NCBI RefSeq assembly: GCF_000427785.1 | Contig: NZ_ATYR01000011.1 | Coordinates: 62,291-126,290 of the forward strand | Reading direction: 5' to 3' | DNA: 64,000 nucleotides | From: Massilia alkalitolerans DSM 17462 | GTDB taxonomy: Bacteria; Pseudomonadota; Gammaproteobacteria; Burkholderiales; Burkholderiaceae_D | Shown here: piece by piece, positions 28,075-39,090 of the stretch | Numbering within the stretch: the first letter of the stretch is position 1 | Layout of the letters: each line of letters starts with the position of its first letter | Program-made: the position numbers and the translations under genes | The notes under the pieces: model-generated | What the model was told of the DNA's origin: nothing | The model's input: only the letters and a program-made list of their open reading frames with translations | Databases searched by the model: none

Positions 28075-29772
28075 TTATTCCACCTCGGCGGCGTCAAGCG
28101 CCGGTGCCGGCGCAGGCCGCTTGCCGGCGCGCGCCGCCTGGCGGCTACGCGGCAGTGCCGCACGGGCGGGCGGACGTGGCAGTGCTTGCACGGGAGCGTG
28201 TGCATGGGCCTGCGTAGTAGCCGAGGCTGCGAGCTGGAAGGTATCCACCAGCTGCGCCAGTCCGGCGGCCTGCTCGCGCATCGCGGCGGCGGCAGCGGCG
28301 GCCTGCTCGACCAGCGCCGCGTTCTGCTGGGTCACCTGGTCCATCTGCACGATCGAGCCGTTCACCTGCTCGATCCCCTCGCGCTGCTCGTCGCTAGCCG
28401 CCGCGATCTCGCCGATGATGTCGGACACGCGCTTCACGCTCGCCACCACTTCGTCCATCGTGCGGCCGGCCTGGTCCACCAGGCGCGAACCGGCTTCCAC
28501 GCGCGACACCGAGTCGCCGATCAGGCCCTTGATCTCCTTGGCGGCCGCGGCCGAACGCTGCGCCAGGTTGCGCACCTCGCCCGCCACCACCGCGAAGCCG
28601 CGGCCCTGCTCGCCGGCGCGCGCCGCCTCCACGGCCGCATTCAGCGCCAGGATGTTGGTCTGGAAGGCGATGCCGTCGATGACGGTGATGATGTCGGCAA
28701 TCTTGCGCGAGGCTTCGTTGATCGAGCCCATCGTGGTCACCACCTCCGCCACCACTTCGCCGCCGCGCGCGGCGGTGTCGGCGGCGCTCGCGGCCAGCTG
28801 GTTGGCCTGGCGCGCATTGTCGGCGTTCTGCTTGACGGTCGAGGTCAGCTCTTCCATCGACGACGCGGTTTCCTCGAGCGACGCAGCCTGCTGTTCGGTA
28901 CGGCTGGAGAGGTCGTGGTTGCCGGCCGAAATCTCACTGGCCGCGGTCGCGATGGTCGCAGTCCCGGCGCGCACCTTCGAGACGATCGCCACCAGGGAGG
29001 CGTTCATGTCCTTCAGCGCGGCCATCAGTTCGCCGGCTTCGTCCCGGGTGCGGACCTTGACCTCGGTGGTCAGGTCGCCCTGCGCCACCTTGCGCGCCAG
29101 GCCGACCGCGCGGCCCAGCGGGATGCTGATGTTCCGGCCCAGCTGGTAGGCCATGAAGACCGCCAGCACCGCGGCGATCAGGCCGCCGCCGATCAGGGTG
29201 CGGCGCATGGCAGAACGGGCTTCGCCGATCTGCGCCGCGCGCTCCACCAGCAGCGTGTCTTCGGCAGCCCTGATCTGCGCCACCGTCGCGCGCATGGCAT
29301 CCATGCCCGCCCTGCCCTTGCCCTCCCTGACGGTCGCGACAACCTGCGACAGGTCGTCGCCGACGGCGGCGCGGCGCTGGGCGATCACCGGCTCGATGGC
29401 CAGCGCCATCCAGTCGCGCTGGTGCTGCGCAAGCTGCTTGAGGCGCCCCTGCTGCGCCTCGTTGTCGGCGGTGAGCGCCAGCGCCCGCTCGAGGTGCTGC
29501 TGGAATTCCTGCTGGCCGGCCGTGTAAGGCTGCAGCGAGGCATCCTGGCCGGTCAGGGCATAGCCCCGCTCGCCCGTTTCGATGTTCACCAGCGCTTCCA
29601 TGGCGCCGTCGACTTCGAACAGCACCTTGTAGGTGTGCACGTTGGCATCGTTGGCGGAATCGAGCGCGGTGACGTTGCCGTAAGCGATGGCGACGACGAT
29701 GGAGGTGATGCCGATCAGGATGCCGTAGCCGAGGTACAGGCGGGTCGCGATTTTCAGGTCGGAGAGCTTCAT
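28075..29772 (-). CDS. Methyl-accepting chemotaxis protein with CHASE3-like sensor
   Basis: 565 residues. Helix at about 10-31, a periplasmic helical domain with the CHASE3-like signature [11 protein letters not shown] and [12 protein letters not shown], a second membrane helix near 190-210, HAMP, and the same signalling tip as the receptor at 5.6-7.2 kb. A C-terminal Pro/Ala/Arg-rich tail of about 45 residues follows, unlike the other receptor. It lacks an obvious CheR-binding pentapeptide. Signal unknown. Confidence 0.92.
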   Translation of the reverse strand: MKLSDLKIATRLYLGYGILIGITSIVVAIAYGNVTALDSANDANVHTYKVLFEVDGAMEALVNIETGERGYALTGQDASLQPYTAGQQEFQQHLERALALTADNEAQQGRLKQLAQHQRDWMALAIEPVIAQRRAAVGDDLSQVVATVREGKGRAGMDAMRATVAQIRAAEDTLLVERAAQIGEARSAMRRTLIGGGLIAAVLAVFMAYQLGRNISIPLGRAVGLARKVAQGDLTTEVKVRTRDEAGELMAALKDMNASLVAIVSKVRAGTATIATAASEISAGNHDLSSRTEQQAASLEETASSMEELTSTVKQNADNARQANQLAASAADTAARGGEVVAEVVTTMGSINEASRKIADIITVIDGIAFQTNILALNAAVEAARAGEQGRGFAVVAGEVRNLAQRSAAAAKEIKGLIGDSVSRVEAGSRLVDQAGRTMDEVVASVKRVSDIIGEIAAASDEQREGIEQVNGSIVQMDQVTQQNAALVEQAAAAAAAMREQAAGLAQLVDTFQLAASATTQAHAHAPVQALPRPPARAALPRSRQAARAGKRPAPAPALDAAEVE

Positions 29773-30012
29773 GGGGTCAGACGGGTCTTTTCGTTGTAAG
29801 AGTTATGCCGTGGGGCGGGACCGAATGATGAAACTGGAGGGGTAAACCCTGATCGATTATTACCGGAACATGGCATTAATGAAAAGCAAATTTTTGTGCT
29901 TTGGGGAAGGCTTACAACAGCGTATGCAGGAGGAATGAACTGCTGCCTCATTGTTGTGTCCGGTTTCCTGCGCGGTTACATTCGTTGTTCCCGAGCCAAC
30001 GAAAGAAACCGC

Positions 30013-31392
30013 ATGAAATTGCTCCCTGCCGGCCTGCTGGCCGCCTTCCTCATGAGTGCCGGTCCTGTGCAGGCCGAAGATGCTGCCGGCCACTGGAAAG
30101 GCCGCATTGCGAACTCCCTGAGCGTTTTCCTGCAGTTCGACAAGGCAGCGGAAGGACGCTGGGAAGGCACATTGCGTGTTCCACAGCAGCGCCTGGTCAC
30201 GAAGGTGGACCAGCTCGTCGTCAGCGAGGACCAGATCAGCTTCAGGTTACTCGCGCTCAACGCCGGCTACACGGCGCGCTGGAACGAAGAGGCCAGGGCC
30301 TGGGTCGGCACCTGGAGCCAGGGAGGCCAGAGCACTCCCCTGAGCCTCGCGCGCACCGACGCCGACGCCCAGAAACCGAAGCGCCCGCAAGAAGAGGCAA
30401 TTGCGGCGCGCCAGCCGGCCTATACGAGCAGCGAAGTCAGTTTCGACAATGCCCCGGCCCAGGCCAGGCTGGCCGGCACGTTCAGCGTCCCGCAGGGCAA
30501 GGGTCCGTTCCCTGCAGTCGTGCTGGTACACGGCTCCGGTCCGCTTGACCGCGCTGCAAACGTGGCCGAGCACAAGCTGTTCGTGGTCCTGGCCGACCAC
30601 CTGAACCGCCAGGGGATCGCCGTACTGCGCTACGACAAGCGCGGCGTCGGCAAGTCGACCGGCGTGTACAAAGATGCAAGCACCTTCGATTTCGCCGCCG
30701 ATGCCGAGGCTGCCGTACGCTTCCTGCGCAGCCGCGCCGACGTCGACACCAGGCGCATCGGCATCGTCGGCCATTCGGAGGGCGGGTTGATCGCACCGCT
30801 GGTGGCCGCGCGCGATCCCGACCTGGCCTTCGTCGTGATGCTGGCGGCGCCGGGCGTGCGGGGCGAACTGCTCATGGTCGAACAGCTGGCCCTGGGCGCC
30901 AGGGCGCAGGGCATGCCGGACGAGATGCTTGCCAGGGAACGCACACTGAACCGCGCGCTGCTCGCGGCCCTGGCCTCGGAACCGCGGCTGGAAGCAGCCA
31001 CCGACAAGGCGCGCCAGGCGATGGAAGAAGCCGAGCGCAATGGCACGCTTCCGGCAGGGACGGGCATGCGGCGCGTCCAGACGTTTTCCACGCCCTGGTT
31101 CCATCCCTTCCTGAGGCATGAACCCGGTCCCGTGCTGCAGACCGTCCGCCAGCCGGTCCTGGCCCTGAACGGCGAACGCGATTTCCAGGTGCCCGCCGCC
31201 ATGAACCTCGGCGCGATCCGCACGGCGCTCAAGGACAACCCGCGCGCCACCGTGAAGGAGCTGCCGGGACTGAACCACCTGTTCCAGACCGCACCGACCG
31301 GCACCAGCTCGGAGTATTTCGACATCGAAGAGAGCTTCGCGCCGGCCGCGCTCGCGCTGGTCAGCGACTGGATCCTCGAGACGGTCAAGTAA
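30013..31392 (+). CDS. Exported alpha/beta hydrolase with N-terminal beta domain
   Basis: 459 residues with a signal peptide ending at QAE (about 20). A beta-rich domain (about 25-130) precedes a dienelactone-hydrolase/BAAT-like core. VVLVHGSGPLDR and the elbow GHSEGG are seen, with Asp and His candidates in NGERDFQVP and PGLNHLFQ. Similar two-domain proteins are annotated as alpha/beta hydrolases or peptidases. Start fixed at 30013 by the signal peptide. Insert-like upstream AT-rich sequence separates it from the chemoreceptor. Confidence 0.85.
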   Translation: MKLLPAGLLAAFLMSAGPVQAEDAAGHWKGRIANSLSVFLQFDKAAEGRWEGTLRVPQQRLVTKVDQLVVSEDQISFRLLALNAGYTARWNEEARAWVGTWSQGGQSTPLSLARTDADAQKPKRPQEEAIAARQPAYTSSEVSFDNAPAQARLAGTFSVPQGKGPFPAVVLVHGSGPLDRAANVAEHKLFVVLADHLNRQGIAVLRYDKRGVGKSTGVYKDASTFDFAADAEAAVRFLRSRADVDTRRIGIVGHSEGGLIAPLVAARDPDLAFVVMLAAPGVRGELLMVEQLALGARAQGMPDEMLARERTLNRALLAALASEPRLEAATDKARQAMEEAERNGTLPAGTGMRRVQTFSTPWFHPFLRHEPGPVLQTVRQPVLALNGERDFQVPAAMNLGAIRTALKDNPRATVKELPGLNHLFQTAPTGTSSEYFDIEESFAPAALALVSDWILETVK

Positions 31393-31410
31393 AACCGCTG
31401 GCGTAAATAA

Positions 31411-31438
31411 AAAACGCGAACCCGAGGGTTCGCGTTTT
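31411..31438. terminator. Bidirectional terminator between convergent hydrolase and topB
   Basis: A 13-bp perfect stem, AAAACGCGAACCC (31411-31423) with GGGTTCGCGTTTT (31426-31438). Read leftwards after topB it is followed by TTATTTA. Read rightwards it ends in TTTTCC. Confidence 0.88.
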
Positions 31439-31459
31439 CCGCTTTCCGAAGCGCAGCGC

Positions 31460-34117
31460 TTACTTCTTCGCCGCCGACGCAACCTTCTTCGCCGCCGGCT
31501 TGCGCACCGCCGTCTTGGCCGCAGCTTTCGCCGCGGTCTTCGCCGGCGCCTTCTTGGCGGCCGGCTTCACGGCCGCTGCTGCCGCGCCATCGGCGCCATC
31601 CGCGGCGCCGTCGGCTGCGGCGGCTTTGCCTTTTGCCGCCGGCTTGGCCTTGCGCTCTTCGAACTCGAAGCTGATCTTGCCGTCCTTGCCGCGCACCAGG
31701 AAGGCCTTGAAGGCGCGGCGCGTGCGCTGCGAAACAAAGCCCGGCAGCAGGTCGGTCTTGCCGTCGTTGAGCAGCTTGGCCATCTGTTCCGGCAGGATCT
31801 CCTGCTGCAGGATGATGCGGCCGCTGCGGAAGTCGCAAGCCTTGGGCCTGGCGACCGTCTTCTCGCACACATAGGCCAGGCCCATCTCGTACACGCCGCT
31901 TGCGCACTTCGGGCAGGGGCCGAGCGCGGTCTGGCCGGTGAAGTCGACGCCCTCGCCTTCCTCGCCATCGTCCTGGTCCTGGCCGAAGTCGAATTCGAGC
32001 TTGAAGTTCTGGATGTCTTCGTCGCGCACGATGCGCAGGATTGCCGCGAACGGACGGCCCATCTTCGAGCGGAATCCCTGCAGCGGGCCGATGGTGCGCT
32101 TCTCCAGCAGCTCCTCGACTTCCGCGATCTCGAACTGGCGGCTGCCCGGCGTCTTCGACATCGAGAAGTCGCACTTGGTGCAGGCGAAGCGGCGGTAGTT
32201 TTCCTTGACCACGCCGGCGCAGTTCGGGCACGGGGTCTTCAGGGTCGCGTAGTCGCCCGGGATGGTCTCGTTGTCGTATTCCTTGGCGCGCTTGACGATA
32301 ATCTGCGTCATCTGCGCGATCTCGCGCATGAACTCGTCGCGCGAGATCTTGCCCTTCTCCATCTGCGAGAGCTTGAACTCCCACTCGCCGGTCAGCTCGG
32401 GCGCGGTCAGTTCGTTCACGCCCAGGCCGCGCAGCAGCGTCATCAGCTGCGACGCCTTGGCGGTCGGGATCAGTTCACGTCCTTCGCGGATCAGGTATTT
32501 CTCGGTCAGCAGGCCTTCGATGATGGCCGCACGGGTCGCCGGCGTGCCCAGGCCCTTGCCGGCCATGGCATCGCGCAGCTCGTCGGAGTCGACCAGCTTG
32601 CCCGCGCCTTCCATCGCCGACAGCAGCGTCGCTTCGCTGTAGCGCGCAGGCGGCTTGGTCACCAGGCCATTGGCCGTGATCTTCTCGGTCAGGACCTTCT
32701 CGCCCTTCTGCACCGGCACCAGGTTGGCGCCGTCCTTGTCGTCGGTCTGCGACTCCTTGCCGTAGATCGCCAGCCAGCCCGGGTTGGTCATCACCTTGCC
32801 TTCGGTCTTGAACTGGTGGCCCGAGACTTCGGTGAAGCGGGTCGTCACCAGGAACTCGGCCGGCGGGAAGAACACCGCCAGGAAGCGGCGCGTAACCAGG
32901 TCGTACAGCTTTTGTTCCGGCTCGGTCAGGTTCTTGGGGATGACGCCGGTCGGGATGATCGCGAAGTGGTCCGAGATCTTGGTGTTGTCGAAGATGCGCT
33001 TGTTCGGCTTGACCCAGCCGTTCTTCAGCACCTGCTTCGAGAACTGCTGGTAGTTGTTGGTCTCGTTCAGCGACTCCAGCGTGTTCTTGACGGTCGCGAT
33101 GTAGTCTTCCGGCAGGTGGCGCGAATCGGTACGCGGATAGGTCAGCACCTTGTGCTTCTCGTACAGCGCCTGCGCCAGGCCGAGCGTGTTCTTGGCCGAG
33201 AAGCCGAAGCGGCCGTTGGCCTCGCGCTGCAGGCTGGTCAGGTCGAACAGGGCCGGCGCCATCGAGGTGGTCGGCTTCGATTCCTCGGTCACCACGCCCT
33301 GCTTGCCGCGGCATGCGGCGGCGATCGAATCGGCGGCAGCCTTGCTCCACAGGCGCTCGGCGCGCTTCTCCGGATCGTTCTCGTCCTTCTTGAAATTCTG
33401 GTCGAGCCAGCGACCTTCGTAGATGCCGGCCGCACACACGAACTCGGCCCGCACTTCCCAGTAGTCGCGCGGGACGAACTTCTTGATCTTCTCTTCGCGC
33501 TCGACCACGATCGACAGGGTCGGGGTCTGCACCCGGCCCACGGTGGTCAGGTAGAACCCGCCCTCTTTTGAATTGAAGGCGGTCATGGCGCGGGTGCCGT
33601 TGATGCCGATCAGCCAGTCGGCCTCGGAGCGGCAGCGCGCGGCGTCGGCCAGCGGCAGCATCTCTTCGTCGCTGCGCAGGTGGGCGAAGCCTTCGCGGAT
33701 CGCATTGGCCGTCATCGACTGCAGCCACAGGCGCTTCACCGGCTGCTTGGCCTTCGCATTCTGGGCGATCAGGCGGAAGATGAGTTCTCCTTCGCGTCCT
33801 GCGTCACATGCGTTGATCAGGGTGGTGACGTCCTTGCGCTTGATCAGCTTGTTCAGCACCTTGAGGCGCGACTCGGTCTTGGCGATCGGGTTCAGCGCGA
33901 AGTATGGCGGGATCACCGGCAGGTGCGTGAAGCTCCATTTGCCGCGCTTGACGTCGTACTCCTCGGGCACCGCGATCTCGAGCAGGTGGCCGACGGCGGA
34001 CGACAGGATGTATTGGTCGGATTCGAAGTACTCATCGTGCTTGGTGAAGCCGCCCAGCGTCTTCGCGATGTCGTTCGCGACCGACGGCTTCTCTGCGATG
34101 ATGAGGGATTTGGTCAT
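31460..34117 (-). CDS. topB: DNA topoisomerase III
   Basis: 885 residues. Type IA topoisomerase: Toprim start SLIIAEKPSVA with Glu9, DAGREGELIFRLI acid triad, catalytic Tyr327 in TYPRTDSR (E. coli TopB Tyr328), then a C-terminal zinc ribbon CPNCAGVVKE...FACTKC. After about residue 820 it ends in a Lys/Ala-rich, histone-H1-like tail. It decatenates DNA and processes single-strand substrates. It lies in the conserved betaproteobacterial order LysM-dprA-smg-topB. Confidence 0.96.
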   Translation of the reverse strand: MTKSLIIAEKPSVANDIAKTLGGFTKHDEYFESDQYILSSAVGHLLEIAVPEEYDVKRGKWSFTHLPVIPPYFALNPIAKTESRLKVLNKLIKRKDVTTLINACDAGREGELIFRLIAQNAKAKQPVKRLWLQSMTANAIREGFAHLRSDEEMLPLADAARCRSEADWLIGINGTRAMTAFNSKEGGFYLTTVGRVQTPTLSIVVEREEKIKKFVPRDYWEVRAEFVCAAGIYEGRWLDQNFKKDENDPEKRAERLWSKAAADSIAAACRGKQGVVTEESKPTTSMAPALFDLTSLQREANGRFGFSAKNTLGLAQALYEKHKVLTYPRTDSRHLPEDYIATVKNTLESLNETNNYQQFSKQVLKNGWVKPNKRIFDNTKISDHFAIIPTGVIPKNLTEPEQKLYDLVTRRFLAVFFPPAEFLVTTRFTEVSGHQFKTEGKVMTNPGWLAIYGKESQTDDKDGANLVPVQKGEKVLTEKITANGLVTKPPARYSEATLLSAMEGAGKLVDSDELRDAMAGKGLGTPATRAAIIEGLLTEKYLIREGRELIPTAKASQLMTLLRGLGVNELTAPELTGEWEFKLSQMEKGKISRDEFMREIAQMTQIIVKRAKEYDNETIPGDYATLKTPCPNCAGVVKENYRRFACTKCDFSMSKTPGSRQFEIAEVEELLEKRTIGPLQGFRSKMGRPFAAILRIVRDEDIQNFKLEFDFGQDQDDGEEGEGVDFTGQTALGPCPKCASGVYEMGLAYVCEKTVARPKACDFRSGRIILQQEILPEQMAKLLNDGKTDLLPGFVSQRTRRAFKAFLVRGKDGKISFEFEERKAKPAAKGKAAAADGAADGADGAAAAAVKPAAKKAPAKTAAKAAAKTAVRKPAAKKVASAAKK

Positions 34118-34329
34118 AGTGTTTCTCGGGTGCTCTATATATAAGTGGCTTTTGCCCGCGCATCATACATGCTCCCGGGCTGGACGGTTGTGAAAGCCGT
34201 AGTGTCTGTATGGTAACAATCTGGATTGAGCGGCCAATGATAAGCGCGATGCCGCGCCGACCGCAAGTGCACGTTCGGCTGGCGAAGCGCACCCTGGCGG
34301 CGCGGAGATGCCCAGAAATGGTGACGCAG

Positions 34330-34357
34330 AAATGAAAAACGGGGCATGAGCCCCGTT
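34330..34357 (-). terminator. Terminator after smg
   Basis: Reading leftwards, AACGGGGC at 34357-34350 pairs with GCCCCGTT at 34345-34338, followed by TTTCATTT. It lies between smg and topB, so topB probably has its own promoter. Confidence 0.8.
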
Positions 34358-34377
34358 GATGAAACCTGTTGGATCGC

Positions 34378-34836
34378 TTAGTGCAGCAGGCGCGGTTCCT
34401 GGTCGTCGTCGTCGCCGAACAGGTCGTCGAACATGAGCGCATCGGGTTCCTTGCCCTGGCTCCACAGGACCATCAGCACGATGATCTTGAGCTTGCCGAG
34501 CGCCACCGGCGACTCGTCGCAGGCCAGCGCGCGCTCGATGACGATCTCGCGCTGCACCGGGCTGAGCACCTTGGCGCTCTCGAGGAACTGGATGAAGCCG
34601 ATCGCGGCGCTACCCAGTTCGATGTATTCCTCGTCCACGTAGTAGCGGATGCCGGTGCAGGCATCGATGGCGTCGGAAACTGCCGCTTCGGTCAGCCCGG
34701 AGAGCCAGTCCAGCGCCTCGGAAATCTCGATGTCATCGAAACCGACGGCGGACAGCTTGCGTGCCAGGGCCGCCGGCTCGGGGCAGGCGTCAGGACGATA
34801 GTACGTCTCGTAGAGGTAGACCAGGATGTCGAACAT
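34378..34836 (-). CDS. smg: Smg (DUF494) protein
   Basis: 152 residues: [28 protein letters not shown] and [24 protein letters not shown] mark the family. It is found next to dprA in gamma- and betaproteobacteria, with no known function. Start at 34834-34836; a longer frame adds 16 unrelated residues. Confidence 0.93.
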   Translation of the reverse strand: MFDILVYLYETYYRPDACPEPAALARKLSAVGFDDIEISEALDWLSGLTEAAVSDAIDACTGIRYYVDEEYIELGSAAIGFIQFLESAKVLSPVQREIVIERALACDESPVALGKLKIIVLMVLWSQGKEPDALMFDDLFGDDDDQEPRLLH

Positions 34837-35063
34837 AGTGACGCTACTGTAGCAGCTAAGCTCGCCGAGGCACAAGCCTGGCACGCCACGTGGCGCCCTC
34901 TACGTAAAAAACGTTGTTTCGTGGCCTTATCCGTTCATTCAGTTTTGTCGATTTTTAACAAAATTCAGGCCAAGCATTTCACAAAAATATCGCAAGAAGA
35001 ATACTCTTTTTCGCACCGCCTCATGCATCGCGCATAAGAGAGAACAGCCATACTTTCCATGAT

Positions 35064-36194
35064 TCATGCGGCATGCACGACGCGCTGCACACGGCCATCG
35101 GGCAAGCGTTCGAGCAGCCCGGCCAGTTCGAGCGCCAGCAGTTCGCCGGCCAGCGCGCCGGCGTCAAGGCCGAGGCGCGCCAGCAGCGCATCGGACTCCA
35201 CCGGATCGTGGCCCAGCGCGGCCAGCAGCGCATCGTCGCCGGCAGCGGCAGGTAGCGGTGCAGCTTGCCGCACGAGCGGCGAGACCCGCAGCGCGGCCAG
35301 CACCTCGTCCACGGTCTCGACCAGCTGCGCGCCTTCGCGGATCAGTTGGTGGCAACCCTTGGCCAGCGCCGAGTGGATCGACCCGGGCAGCGCGAATACT
35401 TCGCGCCCCTGCTCTGCCGCCATCTGCGCAGTGATCAGCGAACCCGACTGCGCCGCCGCCTCGACCACGAGCACGCCGGCCGCCATGCCGCTGATGATGC
35501 GATTGCGGCGCGGAAAGTTGCCGGCGACTGGCGGGGTGCCGAGTGTATATTCGCTGAGGATGCAGCCTTCGTCCGCAATCCGGTGCGCGAGGGGGCGGTT
35601 GCGCGCCGGGTAGACACGATCGGCGCCGGTGCCGATGACGGCGATGGTGGAACCCGGACCGCGCAGGGCGCCTTCGTGTGCGGCCGTATCGATGCCGAGC
35701 GCCATGCCCGACACCACGCACAGGCCCGCATGCGACAGGCTTTCCGCGAAGCCTGCCGCATTGGCCCTGCCCTGCGTGCTGGCATTGCGGCTGCCGACCA
35801 CGGCGATCATGGGCGAAGACAACAATGCTCGCTGTCCATGCAGATAAAGGAGAAGCGGCGGATCGGGGATGTGACGCAGGCTTTGCGGATAATCGGTGTC
35901 GTGCAGCGTGAGGAGGTGGCGGTTCGCTCCCGACAGCCAGGCCAGCGTGAGCTCGATCTGCCGTGCGAGTTCGGACGAGACCGGCGCACACAGCGCGGCG
36001 GCCTGGGCGGCCGGCACATGGGCGGCCAGGGCCGCATGGCCGGCGCGGAAGATGGCCGCGGGCGAGCCGAAGACATCCAGCAGCAACCGGCCGGTGCGGC
36101 ATCCCACGCCCGCCGTTCCTTCCAGCCGGATCCAGTCGGCGATGGCGCGGAAATCCGGTGGGCTGGTGACGATGTGGGGGGCCGTGTCCTGCAC
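35064..36194 (-). CDS. dprA: DNA-processing protein DprA
   Basis: 376 residues. Loads RecA on incoming single-stranded DNA during transformation. An N-terminal helical SAM-like region, then the Rossmann core VVGSRNASTQG, VVSGMALGIDTAAHEGAL and GTGADRVYPARNRPL, and a C-terminal winged helix (about 305-376). It starts with GTG at 36192-36194, 8 bases after the LysM gene stop. Presence suggests competence potential but other genes are outside the window. Confidence 0.95.
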   Translation of the reverse strand: MQDTAPHIVTSPPDFRAIADWIRLEGTAGVGCRTGRLLLDVFGSPAAIFRAGHAALAAHVPAAQAAALCAPVSSELARQIELTLAWLSGANRHLLTLHDTDYPQSLRHIPDPPLLLYLHGQRALLSSPMIAVVGSRNASTQGRANAAGFAESLSHAGLCVVSGMALGIDTAAHEGALRGPGSTIAVIGTGADRVYPARNRPLAHRIADEGCILSEYTLGTPPVAGNFPRRNRIISGMAAGVLVVEAAAQSGSLITAQMAAEQGREVFALPGSIHSALAKGCHQLIREGAQLVETVDEVLAALRVSPLVRQAAPLPAAAGDDALLAALGHDPVESDALLARLGLDAGALAGELLALELAGLLERLPDGRVQRVVHAA

Positions 36195-36202
36195 GGTAAG
36201 GT

Positions 36203-37312
36203 TTACTCCGGTGAGCGCGCCACGTCGCCGACTTCCACCGGCGCCTTCACTTGCATGATCAGTCCGTACGAGACATTGCTGAACACGCGGAAAATGAACA
36301 GGCTGCCATATTGCTCGTCGGGCAGCTTGATCGTTCGTTTGCCGAAGCCGAGCACGCCTTTGCTGGCCGGGTCCGGCACCGTCTTCCCGAGATGATAGAG
36401 CTGCAGCACGGAACCGACATCGAGTCCGTCAACTGAGCCGCGATTGACAGTCACCACCTGGCTCTGGCCGGCGTAGCTGACGCCCGCATAGATCGACATC
36501 ACGCGCGCATCGACCGGCTGCGCCGGCGCATGCGGCATGTAGTTGCGCACCGGTGTCGGCGGCATCGGGATCAGGAGGTCGCCCACGCCCATTTCCTGGC
36601 GCGTCTCGGCAACGCGGAAGGTATGCGCATCCACGCCCGGCGCGGCTTCGCGGTCGAGCGTGACGGTGCCCAGGTAGGCGGCCTCGTGCGCCAGCACCTT
36701 GCGGGTCTGCGGATCGCGCAGCGGGCCGCTCGGACGGAACACCTGGAAGGTCTTGCCGCCCTGCAGCTCGCCCTTGACATAGACGCGGTCGCCCGTGCCG
36801 AGGTAGACGCGGCCTTCCTGCGACGCGACGATGCGCGGGGCGCCAGCCAGCGCGTTGGCTTCGACCACCAGCGGCTGGGTCAGGTAAGGCTCGATCATGC
36901 CGGCCGGTATCGACTGCACGGCGTCACGCTCGAGCGATTCGCTGCGCAGCTGCGGCGACAGTCTGGTGAGCGGTGGCTCCCCCCGGCCGTCGGCGCTGCC
37001 GGGACGGGTCAGGGACAGGCGGCCGCGCGTGCGGTCGAAATAGATGACCTGGCCGGGATAGATCCAGTGCGGGTTGCGGATCTCGTCGCGGTTCATGCCC
37101 CACACCTGTGGCCAGCACCAGGGATTCTGCAAGAAAGTGCCGGAAATATCCCAAAGGGTATCGCCCTTGACCACGACGTGCTGGTCAGGAGCGTTCGGGC
37201 GGAAAGCGCAAGCGGCGGACGATGCTGGGGCGGCCTGGACCGGGCCGGCCACGGCACACGCGACGAGGGCCGCGGCAGCAGCGCGGGTCACGACTGTGCT
37301 AAAATTTTTCAT
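36203..37312 (-). CDS. Exported LysM peptidoglycan-binding protein
   Basis: 369 residues. A signal peptide (cleavage near QAAPAS, 27-30) is followed by a LysM domain: VVVKGDTLWDISGTFLQNPW and MNRDEIRNPHWIYPGQVI. The remainder (about 100-365) is beta-rich with a VYVKGELQGG segment. It is the first gene of the LysM-dprA-smg set, conserved in betaproteobacteria, and divergent from def. Confidence 0.92.
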   Translation of the reverse strand: MKNFSTVVTRAAAAALVACAVAGPVQAAPASSAACAFRPNAPDQHVVVKGDTLWDISGTFLQNPWCWPQVWGMNRDEIRNPHWIYPGQVIYFDRTRGRLSLTRPGSADGRGEPPLTRLSPQLRSESLERDAVQSIPAGMIEPYLTQPLVVEANALAGAPRIVASQEGRVYLGTGDRVYVKGELQGGKTFQVFRPSGPLRDPQTRKVLAHEAAYLGTVTLDREAAPGVDAHTFRVAETRQEMGVGDLLIPMPPTPVRNYMPHAPAQPVDARVMSIYAGVSYAGQSQVVTVNRGSVDGLDVGSVLQLYHLGKTVPDPASKGVLGFGKRTIKLPDEQYGSLFIFRVFSNVSYGLIMQVKAPVEVGDVARSPE

Positions 37313-37588
37313 TGCTTGTTTCCGTCATTGTGTCCGTCGTTGCGTCCGCTTAGCGCACATGGATTGCGGCTTTGACACCGAAGGGCTGGCAGCGCGCATC
37401 GTCTGCTGGATAGAGACAGCACGATGACCCGCTCTGATCGACAAAAGGTTGCCGTACTGAATCAAATTCTGCACATAAATCCCTGAACTAGCAAGACAAA
37501 CCGCGTCTTGCAGGATCGGGGATGTGTTGCATTTCTGTACGCGCGCAACAATCTTATTGAACACCTATCTCCTCTTACTTTTTCGACC

Positions 37589-38128
37589 ATGGCCTTACTG
37601 AAGATCCTCCGCTATCCTGATCCACGCCTGCACAAGGTTGCCAAGCCGGTCACCGAATTCGGTACCGAGCGCCTGCGCCAGCTGGTCAGCGACATGGCCG
37701 ACACCATGTACGACGCACCGGGCGTCGGCCTGGCCGCCACCCAGGTGGACGTGCACGAGCGCGTGGTCGTCATCGACGTCAGCGAGACGACCGACCAGCT
37801 GATGGTCTTCGTCAATCCGGAAATCACCTGGGCCAGCGAAGAGAAGCAGGTCTACGACGAGGGCTGCCTGTCGGTGCCCGGCATCTATGACGGCGTCGAG
37901 CGCCCGGCGCGCATCAAGTGCAAGGCCTATGACGTCGAAGGCAAGGAATTCGAGCTCGAAGCCGACGGCCTGCTGGCCGTGTGCATCCAGCACGAGATGG
38001 ACCACCTGATGGGCAAGGTCTTCGTCGAATACCTGTCGCCGCTCAAGCGCAACCGCATCAAGGCCAAGCTGCAGAAGGAAGAGCGCGGCATGGAGCGCGA
38101 CGCCGCCTTGCGCAGCGCCCGCCGCTGA
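37589..38128 (+). CDS. def: Peptide deformylase
   Basis: 179 residues. Removes formyl from nascent N-terminal Met. The three motifs are complete: GVGLAATQ (45-52), EGCLSVP (91-97, Cys93 metal ligand) and QHEMDH (134-139, His135 and His139 ligands, Glu136 catalytic). Start set at 37589, since the longer frame from 37508 lacks conservation. fmt follows after 11 bases. Confidence 0.96.
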   Translation: MALLKILRYPDPRLHKVAKPVTEFGTERLRQLVSDMADTMYDAPGVGLAATQVDVHERVVVIDVSETTDQLMVFVNPEITWASEEKQVYDEGCLSVPGIYDGVERPARIKCKAYDVEGKEFELEADGLLAVCIQHEMDHLMGKVFVEYLSPLKRNRIKAKLQKEERGMERDAALRSARR

Positions 38129-38139
38129 CAGGGCCGCCG

Positions 38140-39087
38140 ATGAAGGTCGTTTTTGCCGGCACGCCCGAGTTCGCCGCTGTCGCCCTGCGTGCCCTGCACG
38201 AGGCCGGCTTCGAGATTCCCCTGGTCCTGACCCAGCCCGACCGCCCGGCCGGGCGCGGCATGCAGCTGCAGGCGTCAAGCGTGAAACAGTATGCGCTGGC
38301 GCACGGCATGCCCGTTGCGCAGCCGCTGTCGCTGCGCATGGACGCCAAGGATCCGCAGCGCGCCGAGGAAGCGCGCGACGCCCACGAGCGCCTGCTGGCG
38401 CTCGATTACGACGTGATGGTGGTGGCGGCCTATGGCCTGATCCTGCCGCGCAGCACGCTTGATATCAAGCCCTGCATCAATATCCATGGTTCCCTGCTGC
38501 CGCGCTGGCGCGGCGCGGCGCCGATCCACCGCGCGATCGAAGCCGGCGACATCGACACCGGCGTGACCATCATGGGCATGGAAGAAGGCCTCGACACCGG
38601 GCCGATGATGCTGATCGAACGCGTCGCCATTGAAGACACGGACACCACCGGCAGCCTGCACGACAAGCTGGCCATGCTTGGCGGACGCATGATCGTCGAG
38701 GCGCTGCGCAAGATGCAAATCGGCCAGCTCGAGGCGGTGCCGCAGCCGGAAGCCGGCGTGACTTACGCCGCCAAGATCAGCAAGGAAGAAGCGAAGCTGG
38801 ATTTCGCCCTGGACGCCGCCGTGCTGTGGCGCCGGGTGCGCGCCTTCAATCCCTTCCCGGGTGCGCATGGGCTGGTCGACGGCGTGACCGTCAAGGTGTG
38901 GAATGCGGAACTGGCGCCTGGCGCCGGCACGCCGGGCCAGGTGCTGGCGGCGGATGCGGGGGGCATCGTGGTCGCATGCGGCAGCGGTGCATTGCGCATG
39001 ACCGAACTTCAAAAGCCTGGCGGCAAACGCCTGGCTGCGGCGGAATTCCTCAAGAGTTTCCCGCTGGGCGGAAAAATCTTCTCCTAA
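38140..39087 (+). CDS. fmt: Methionyl-tRNA formyltransferase
   Basis: 315 residues. Formylates initiator Met-tRNA using 10-formyl-[15 protein letters not shown] start and the [20 protein letters not shown] core with the [12 protein letters not shown] signature identify it. A C-terminal OB-like domain follows. Start at 38140, in operon with def. Confidence 0.96.
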   Translation: MKVVFAGTPEFAAVALRALHEAGFEIPLVLTQPDRPAGRGMQLQASSVKQYALAHGMPVAQPLSLRMDAKDPQRAEEARDAHERLLALDYDVMVVAAYGLILPRSTLDIKPCINIHGSLLPRWRGAAPIHRAIEAGDIDTGVTIMGMEEGLDTGPMMLIERVAIEDTDTTGSLHDKLAMLGGRMIVEALRKMQIGQLEAVPQPEAGVTYAAKISKEEAKLDFALDAAVLWRRVRAFNPFPGAHGLVDGVTVKVWNAELAPGAGTPGQVLAADAGGIVVACGSGALRMTELQKPGGKRLAAAEFLKSFPLGGKIFS

Positions 39088-39090
39088 AAT

